From positions 1 through 64,000 of the forward strand of contig JAFTSO010000035.1 in NCBI GenBank assembly GCA_017467265.1: a DNA stretch of 64,000 nt, in the 5' to 3' direction. Position numbers and translations under genes: made by a program. Of the stretch, positions 58,704-64,000 are shown piece by piece (the stretch's first letter is position 1; each line of letters begins with the position of its first letter). Source of the DNA: Clostridia bacterium. Lineage in GTDB: Bacteria > Bacillota > Clostridia > Christensenellales > Borkfalkiaceae. The notes beneath the pieces were generated by a model. It did not search any database and was not told the origin of the DNA. It saw nothing but the letters and a program-made list of their open reading frames with translations.

Positions 58704-59365
58704 AACTTTGCATTTCAAAATCGTATGGAGAGCAGGTCGTTTTCGACGGCTTGGAATTGGAGATAGAAGAAGGCAAAATTCTGTGCGTGCTGGGTGAATC
58801 GGGCGGTGGCAAAACGACGTTGCTCAATATCTTAGCAGGGCTGACGGAGTACGACGGTGTAATCGACGGTGTGCCCGAGCGTGTGGGGTATATTTTTCAA
58901 GAACCGAGATTGTTGCCCAATTTGACGGTGGAAGGGAATTTGCGATACGTGGGCGGCGGCGCGGACGAGATCGAAACGTTGCTCCAAAAAACGGAGCTTT
59001 GCGCGGTGCGGCATAAAAAGCCGCGTGCGTTGTCGGGAGGAGAGAAACAACGGGTGGCGATCGCGAGAGCGTTTTTGAGCGGCGCGGAATTACTGCTTTT
59101 GGACGAGCCCTTTTCTTCGTTGGATACCGCGCGAAAAATAAGGCTTTCGGCGGTGTTTGCCGCTCTGTGGGCGGCGGAGAAAAAGACGGCGGTATTCGTC
59201 ACGCACGACGTAGAAGAGGCGTGTATGCTGGCGCATCGCATTGTGGTGATCTGCGAGGGGAAAATCGCCCTTGATCTCGATATGGGGCAGGGGGAATTGC
59301 CGCGTGCGTACGGCGAAAATTTTGCCGCCAAAGCGCAGATTTTGGCTGCCTTGCTCGGCACGTAA
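58700..59365 (+). CDS. NitT/TauT-like ABC transporter ATPase
   Basis: A 221-residue ATPase. Walker A is GESGGGKTT, Q-loop YIFQEPRLLPNLTV, signature LSGGEKQRVAIARA, Walker B LLLLDEPFSSLD and H-loop FVTHDVEEA. ATG 58700 follows AAAGGAGAGTAAA; an upstream in-frame start (58622) lies inside the permease gene. It completes a three-gene importer. Confidence 0.93.
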   Translation: MKLCISKSYGEQVVFDGLELEIEEGKILCVLGESGGGKTTLLNILAGLTEYDGVIDGVPERVGYIFQEPRLLPNLTVEGNLRYVGGGADEIETLLQKTELCAVRHKKPRALSGGEKQRVAIARAFLSGAELLLLDEPFSSLDTARKIRLSAVFAALWAAEKKTAVFVTHDVEEACMLAHRIVVICEGKIALDLDMGQGELPRAYGENFAAKAQILAALLGT

Positions 59366-59409
59366 GCGCGAAAAAAATCAAAACAATCCAAAACAGTGGT
59401 TTATTTCGC

Positions 59410-59438
59410 TTGTTTTTATCGATAAAAAGGCGTATAAT
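59410..59438 (+). promoter_or_regulatory. Promoter of rex
   Basis: TTGTTT (59410-59415) and TATAAT (59433-59438), 17-bp spacer. Confidence 0.75.
59413..59428. promoter_or_regulatory. Perfect 16-bp palindrome inside the rex promoter
   Basis: TTTTTATCGATAAAAA overlaps the -35 box and fills most of the spacer, an ideal repressor site. It is not the classical Rex half-site TTGTGA, so it may be a lineage-specific Rex site or belong to another regulator. Confidence 0.5.
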
Positions 59439-59488
59439 AAAGGGAGTGGGCGTGCGATTGCGCCCAAAAAGAGCAGGAGAATAGGGAT

Positions 59489-60127
59489 ATGGAGAACGAA
59501 AAGGAGATTTCCAAGGCGACCTTGGCGCGTATGCCGTTGTATCTGCATTTTTTGCAGGAAGAGAATTCGAAGGGGGCGAAGTATATCTCGTCCACGGTGA
59601 TCGCGCAGAATATTTCGGTGTCGTCGGTGCTGGTGCGGAAGGATTTGGCGCTGGTGTCGTCGGAGGCAGGACGGCCGCGTTTGGGGTTTGAGATTTCGCG
59701 GTTGATCGTGGATATTGAAAAGTTTTTGGGCTATGACAATCTGTCGGACGCGGTGATCGTCGGCGCAGGCGGTTTGGGGCGTGCGTTTTTGGGCTATGAA
59801 GGGTTCAAGAGCAACGGTCTGAATATTGTGGCGGCGTTCGATGTTTCCGAAAAGCTCATCGGTACGCAAGTGATGGGGAAAGAGATTTTGCCCCTTTCCG
59901 CGCTCAAAGATTTTGTGGAAGAGCACAAGATACGTATCGGGATTATCACCGTGCCCAAGGTGGCGGCACAGGGGGTACTCAACCAAATGGTGGACGCAGG
60001 GATACAGGCGATATGGAATTTCGCGCCCGCGCCCTTGCGCGTGCCCAAGGATATTATTTTGAAGACGGAAGATTTGGCGGCGTCGCTGGCTATGCTGGCA
60101 GGGAAATTGTACAAGCGGCACGATTGA
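59489..60127 (+). CDS. rex: Redox-sensing transcriptional repressor Rex
   Basis: A 212-residue NADH/NAD+-responsive repressor of fermentation genes. The N-terminal winged helix has ATLARMPLYLHFLQ, SSTVIAQNISVSSVLVRKDLA and GRPRLGFEI. The C-terminal Rossmann domain has VIVGAGGLGRAFLGY, the DNA-reading coupling helix and NFAPAPLRVPKDI. The sequence is complete. In related anaerobes Rex controls pfl, hydrogenase and alcohol dehydrogenase genes, so pflB/grcA here are candidates. tilS follows after 48 bp. Confidence 0.95.
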   Translation: MENEKEISKATLARMPLYLHFLQEENSKGAKYISSTVIAQNISVSSVLVRKDLALVSSEAGRPRLGFEISRLIVDIEKFLGYDNLSDAVIVGAGGLGRAFLGYEGFKSNGLNIVAAFDVSEKLIGTQVMGKEILPLSALKDFVEEHKIRIGIITVPKVAAQGVLNQMVDAGIQAIWNFAPAPLRVPKDIILKTEDLAASLAMLAGKLYKRHD

Positions 60128-60175
60128 TTTTTGACGTTCATCGCGATACGGTGGGCGTGTGACGGGGCTTTTGGT

Positions 60176-61492
60176 ATGGATTTGAAAGGATTTTCGGACA
60201 AGAGAATATGCGTAGCGGTGAGCGGCGGAGCGGACTCCGTCGCGCTGTTGCATTATCTCAAAACCAACGAGCGTGCGTGCGGCTATACCCTGTCTGCGGT
60301 GCATTGTGAGCATGGGATCAGGGGGGGCGAGAGCCTTTCGGATATGCAATTTACGCAGGCGTTTTGCGAAAGATTGGGTGTACCACTCGAAGTTTTTCGC
60401 GACGATTGTCCTGCGCGTGCGGTGCGTGAAAAAGTGAGTCTGGAAACGGCTGCACGTAATTTTCGTCAAGACGTTTTTGCGGCGTTGATTGCCGAAAACA
60501 AAGCGGATTTTATCGCGACGGCGCACCATCAAAACGACGAGGCGGAGACGGTGCTTTTCCGTATTGCGCGCGGCACGGCGTTGACGGGCGCGGGGGGGAT
60601 GCGCGAAGAATACGGGTGGCTGATCCGTCCGTTTTTGGGCTGGAAAAAGGCAGAGATTTTAGCCTATTGCACCGAGCACAATTTGGCGTTTTGTACGGAC
60701 AGCACGAACGGGGATCTCGGTTTTACGCGCAATCGCTTGCGTGCGGAAATTTTGCCTGCGCTAAATAGCGCGGTGGACGGCGCGACGGAAAACATCGTGC
60801 GCTTTGCGGCGCGTGCGGCGGCGGACGACGAATTGTTGTACGAATACGCGCGTGCGCTTTTGCGTGAGCAGAGTAGCGAAAACGGACGGGAATATACCGT
60901 GGCGTTTTGCGAGAAAAAACCGCTTTTTTATCGGGCGTGTCTGCTCGCGCTTAAAGGCTTGGGCTTGGATAGGGATTACACGTCGGCGCATTTGGACGGT
61001 GTGTATGCGCTGCAAAAGAGTGAACGGGGCGCGCGGTGCGATCTGCCCAAGAATATCGAGGCGGTCAAGTGTCAAAGATCGATCGTGTTTCACGTGAAAA
61101 AGGAAAAATGCATTTGGGTGAAATCGGACGAAAAACCGTTTGGCTTGGACGGGTTTGACGGGGGACGGTACGTGGTGAACGTGTCGAAAACGCCCGTTGA
61201 GAATTGCGGCACGTGGCGCGTTTTGCGTGTGGACGGAGATAAGATACCCCCGACGGCGGTGTTCCGCTTTCGCAAGGAAGGGGATACGATCGAACGGTTT
61301 GGTGGCGGTAGAAAAACGCTGAAAAAGTTCTTTAACGAAGAGAAAACGCCCGTCGATATGCGCGAGTATTTGCCGCTGATTGCAGAGCCAAGCGGCGAAG
61401 TGTACGCCGTGTGCGGCGTGGAGATTTCCGAGAAAATTAAAGTGGACGAGAAAACGAACAATTTACTCTATATTCAAATTTTGCAAAAATAG
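60176..61492 (+). CDS. tilS: tRNA(Ile)-lysidine synthase
   Basis: A 438-residue N-type ATP pyrophosphatase that converts C34 of tRNA-Ile(CAU) to lysidine, an essential decoding step. The PP-loop motif is VAVSGGADSVALL. HCEHGIRGGES, ATAHHQNDEAETVLFRI and GAGGMREEYGWLIRPFLGW are conserved. The C-terminal domain ends with GGGRKTLKKFFNEEKTP, the TilS substrate-binding C-domain. ATG 60176 is chosen because the alignable start MDLKGFSDKRICVAVSGG begins there; the ribosome site is weak. Confidence 0.93.
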   Translation: MDLKGFSDKRICVAVSGGADSVALLHYLKTNERACGYTLSAVHCEHGIRGGESLSDMQFTQAFCERLGVPLEVFRDDCPARAVREKVSLETAARNFRQDVFAALIAENKADFIATAHHQNDEAETVLFRIARGTALTGAGGMREEYGWLIRPFLGWKKAEILAYCTEHNLAFCTDSTNGDLGFTRNRLRAEILPALNSAVDGATENIVRFAARAAADDELLYEYARALLREQSSENGREYTVAFCEKKPLFYRACLLALKGLGLDRDYTSAHLDGVYALQKSERGARCDLPKNIEAVKCQRSIVFHVKKEKCIWVKSDEKPFGLDGFDGGRYVVNVSKTPVENCGTWRVLRVDGDKIPPTAVFRFRKEGDTIERFGGGRKTLKKFFNEEKTPVDMREYLPLIAEPSGEVYAVCGVEISEKIKVDEKTNNLLYIQILQK

Positions 61493-61523
61493 AAAACAGC
61501 GGTCGGATATGATCGCTGTTTTC
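61492..61523. terminator. Bidirectional terminator after tilS
   Basis: Stem GAAAACAGCG.TC/GA.CGCTGTTTTC with loop GGATAT and T-rich flank; shared with the convergent lipoprotein gene. Confidence 0.85.
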
Positions 61524-61545
61524 GTTTTTGCGTATAGATTTTTGG

Positions 61546-62538
61546 TTATTTTACGTAGGTCGCCTTGACCAGCTTGTACTGCAATACACCCATATTATAG
61601 GCAAGGGGGGCGCTGTAATAGAGCATCACGTTGCGGTTTGCGTTCGTTTTTGCGTCTTGGAGCGCTGCGATTTCCGCCCATTGCGGCTGCCCGGACGACG
61701 TTCCGTCCACGCTGATCGACGCCGTGCGATAGGCGATCGTTCTGTCTTCCAATACGCCGTTGAGCTCGTACTTATAGCTCTTTTCTTTGGCGTCGCCCGT
61801 TAGCGACAGCGCATACGTCTGCGAGTAGCCAAGGAAGGGATTGAACATTTGCACTTTGGTATTCGTGCCGGCAGGCAGCGCACGGAAAGCAACAGAGAAT
61901 TGTTCGTTGTCCAAAACGCTGCGTTTGCCGCTCGACGCGCCGAAAGTGAATTCTTGCACATAATCGAGTGCGCTGTCGTACGATTGCGTTTCTTCGTTAA
62001 AGATTCTACTCACGCTCTTGCAAACGCCGTTGCCGTCCGCGTACGTCGTCGTGAATACGTAATCGTAGCGCTGATAGCAATCCTTGGGCTGCGCTGCTTC
62101 GTTGTTGGATGCAGGGGTGTGGCTGACGATCGTTTTCTTGGACGAAACGGGGCGCAGGTTGTCCGTGCCGCCTGCTTCGTAGAAGATGACTTCCGTCGTC
62201 ACGCTGTCCTGCTTGGTTTCGCTCTTGCCGTTCACCGTAAAGGTGACGTCCACCGTCAACTGACTGGTGAACAGGTACGTGCCGCCCGATTGCGAAAGAA
62301 GGCGCGTGACGTACGTGCCGTCGTAATCAAGTTCGTAATTGATAAACGCGCTGTCCGTTTGGGTGAACGAAACTTCGTATTCCAGCGTTTCATCGATGGT
62401 TTCGTGGCTGGTGGGTTCGGTGTTGTAATTCCAGTAATTGCCGAACACGATTTTGCTATCGCCCGAAGTACAGCCGCTAAACGCGAACGTTGCGCCTACG
62501 AGCGTTGCCGCCAAAGCGGCGAAAATTTTCTTTTTCAT
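61546..62538 (-). CDS. Uncharacterised exported lipoprotein
   Basis: A 330-residue protein with a lipoprotein signal ending AFSGC (Cys23), followed by a beta-rich, Thr/Ser/Tyr-rich domain without recognised motifs. Segments such as LEYEVSFTQTDSAFINYELDYDG and SQLTVDVTFTVNGKSE suggest a beta sandwich or lipocalin-like fold. The ribosome site AACGGAGATTTTTCT is good. It is a single-gene unit between tilS and addB. Function unknown. Confidence 0.8.
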   Translation of the reverse strand: MKKKIFAALAATLVGATFAFSGCTSGDSKIVFGNYWNYNTEPTSHETIDETLEYEVSFTQTDSAFINYELDYDGTYVTRLLSQSGGTYLFTSQLTVDVTFTVNGKSETKQDSVTTEVIFYEAGGTDNLRPVSSKKTIVSHTPASNNEAAQPKDCYQRYDYVFTTTYADGNGVCKSVSRIFNEETQSYDSALDYVQEFTFGASSGKRSVLDNEQFSVAFRALPAGTNTKVQMFNPFLGYSQTYALSLTGDAKEKSYKYELNGVLEDRTIAYRTASISVDGTSSGQPQWAEIAALQDAKTNANRNVMLYYSAPLAYNMGVLQYKLVKATYVK

Positions 62539-62572
62539 AGAAAAATCTCCGTTTTTGTTCCTAATCGTTATT

Positions 62573-62601
62573 ATTATAGCACATAATTTTGAATTTGTAA
62601 A
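62573..62601 (-). promoter_or_regulatory. Promoter of the 330-residue lipoprotein gene
   Basis: Minus-strand TTTACA (62601-62596) and TATAAT (62578-62573), 17-bp spacer. Confidence 0.75.
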
Positions 62602-62702
62602 AACAAATTTGAGATTTAATGAAAATTCTTGTGAAAAAATGCTAAAAAAATCGCTTACGATGTGTTATAATAGAGATGAGAAAAATTTTTAGGGGGCTGG
62701 CT

Positions 62703-64000
62703 ATGCACGCAGTACTCAAAGCCTATACGCTGTCCGAGTGTATGGAAGTGATGGCAGAATACGCGCTCGCACGCGAACGCGCGGGGGAGAAGAATTTGAT
62801 CTTTTGCGAAGATCGGTTGACGCTCATTGCCGAGCGTGCTCTGCTCCGCGCCACAGGCGGCACGTTTTCGTCTGCCGTCACGACGTTTGCGCGGTTTTTG
62901 AAAGCGGAAGGTAGAACGATTAGCAAACAGGGCTCTGTGATGGCGGTGGGCGAGATTATGACGCGCCTGCAACGGGAAGGAAAGCTACAATGCTTTACGT
63001 CTATCGTCGGGATCGGGAATAACGCGTGGTGTATTTACGAAACGCTGGCGCAGTTTTCCGCATCCGAAATTACGCCCGAAATTCTCCGTGAGAGTATGGC
63101 GCAGCTGCCCGACGATATGTTGAAGAAAAAGCTCGCCGATCTGACGTTGATCTACGAGGGGTACGCGGCGTTTTTGCAGGAGAACGGGTATTTGGACGAG
63201 AGTAAATATCTCGCCTTGCTCCCCAGACGCATCCGCGAAGAGGGGGCGTTGCGTGGGTATAACGTGTTCTTTTTGGGGTACGGTTCGTTCACGGCGCAGG
63301 GGCGCGAAACGGTGCGCGCGGCGTTGGAAACGGCGGACAACGTGTTCGGCGTGTTCTGCTCGGGGACGGAAGATTTGTACGCGAACAAGGGCGTGGACGC
63401 CTTTGAAAGGGTGTGCCGCGAGTATGGAAAGGCGGAAGTGCTCGATCGGGGTACGCCGCTCGATGGCGACGCGGAAAAGCTCCGCAAGGGATTGTTCAAT
63501 CCCGTCCGTGCCAAATACAAGACGGAGACGGACACGATCGAGATTTTCGAGGCGGAAGATAAAAACGCAGAGGCGGAGTTCGTTGCGACGAAAATTCGCC
63601 GCTTTATGCAGGAAAACGAGGGGGTACGGTATCGGGATATCGCCGTTTTGCTGCCCGACGTGGACGGATATGCACTGCCTCTAAAAAAGGCGCTGGGCGA
63701 ATATGGTATCCCGTATTTTATCGACGAAAAACGCTCGCTGAAAAGCCATCCGCTCGCGCGGTTTATGCTCGATTGTTTTCGCGTGGTGCGCGAACGGTTT
63801 TCGCCGCTTGCCGTGCAATCGCTTGCAGGGAATTTATTCTTTGGCGAGAGCGATGAGTATCGCAATTATCTGTTAAAATTCGCCAACTATCGCGGCGGTG
63901 CGAAACGGGAGATCAAGACGGGGGACGCCGTGGCGGCGTTCGATCAGGCAAAATTGCAACAGGGCAAGGCGCGGTTGACGCTCGCCACCAAGAATATCCC
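62703..64000 (+). CDS. addB: AddB-type helicase-nuclease subunit, 3' end outside window
   Basis: An open frame of at least 432 codons running off the window. The N-terminal part (MHAVLKAYTLSECM, NLIFCEDRLTLIAERALL, FSSAVTTFARFLKAEG) and LADLTLIYEGYAAFLQENGYLDESKYL, VFFLGYGSFTAQ, RYRDIAVLLPDVDGYALPLKKALGEYGIPYFIDEKRSLKSHPLARFM are typical of AddB, the Chi-recognising subunit of the AddAB double-strand-break repair nuclease. The Walker-like GxAGSGKT seen in many AddB N-termini is not present. The PD-(D/E)XK nuclease and Fe-S cysteines would lie beyond the window. AGGGGGCTGGCT precedes the ATG. addA is expected next. Confidence 0.85.
   Translation, partial: MHAVLKAYTLSECMEVMAEYALARERAGEKNLIFCEDRLTLIAERALLRATGGTFSSAVTTFARFLKAEGRTISKQGSVMAVGEIMTRLQREGKLQCFTSIVGIGNNAWCIYETLAQFSASEITPEILRESMAQLPDDMLKKKLADLTLIYEGYAAFLQENGYLDESKYLALLPRRIREEGALRGYNVFFLGYGSFTAQGRETVRAALETADNVFGVFCSGTEDLYANKGVDAFERVCREYGKAEVLDRGTPLDGDAEKLRKGLFNPVRAKYKTETDTIEIFEAEDKNAEAEFVATKIRRFMQENEGVRYRDIAVLLPDVDGYALPLKKALGEYGIPYFIDEKRSLKSHPLARFMLDCFRVVRERFSPLAVQSLAGNLFFGESDEYRNYLLKFANYRGGAKREIKTGDAVAAFDQAKLQQGKARLTLATKNI

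Overview
The window looks like a chromosome segment of an uncultured, strictly anaerobic gut-type Bacillota (class Clostridia). This is inferred from pyruvate formate-lyase, a Rex repressor, a TM1266-type regulator, a minimal SufBC (SMS) iron-sulfur system, strong Shine-Dalgarno sites, canonical TTGACA/TATAAT promoters and lipoproteins with Ser/Glu-rich linkers. A Christensenellales/Borkfalkia-like lineage is a guess from style only. I saw no rRNA, tRNA or CRISPR array.

Layout. 1-1536: a two-gene pyruvate formate-lyase, with the barrel (cut by the window edge) and the glycyl-radical domain encoded separately. 1643-3960: a small unknown protein, a metallo-beta-lactamase-fold lipoprotein and TcdA. 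4058-6339 (minus): MetY and an acetyl-type MetA. 6499-13962: a five-gene Dpp/Opp peptide ABC importer whose DppC-type permease carries an RCC1-like beta-propeller in its first extracellular loop. 14131-19298: CNNM/CorC transporter, GalE, YgjP-type metallopeptidase and a transglutaminase-like lipoprotein. 19379-21036: SmsC/SmsB. 21291-24080: two convergent M18 aminopeptidases. 24490-27790: MarR regulator and a fused MacB-like ABC exporter. 27906-29590: DUF378 protein and a tandem DUF1508 membrane protein. 29756-32601: two FAD proteins, the first predicted leaderless. 33043-39501: TetR regulator, M20 dipeptidase, RadC, a two-component system, HAD phosphatase and cysteine synthase. 39552-43877 (minus): MgtE with a duplicated N domain, a 28-codon leader ORF, and a large exported propeller/SH3-like protein.

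44354-54985 holds a compact P22-like virion module: HTH regulator, large terminase, probable small terminase, portal, scaffold, coat, adaptor, gp10-like propeller and a last unknown protein. A perfect LexA/SOS box lies upstream and a strong terminator ends it. Integrase, replication, lysis, ejection and tail-spike genes are missing. A serine-recombinase remnant sits between coat and adaptor, and a host-like SH3/membrane protein is embedded on the opposite strand. 55173-64000: Dut, TrmB with an altered motif, a TM1266-type regulator, a NitT/TauT-like ABC importer, Rex, TilS, a lipoprotein and the start of AddB.

The host genes suggest a fermenter that imports peptides, trims them with M18 and M20 peptidases, makes methionine and cysteine by direct sulfhydrylation, and controls fermentation through Rex. 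The most unusual items are the split PFL, the propeller-bearing permease, the MgtE duplication with its leader ORF, and the SOS-box-associated partial podovirus module.
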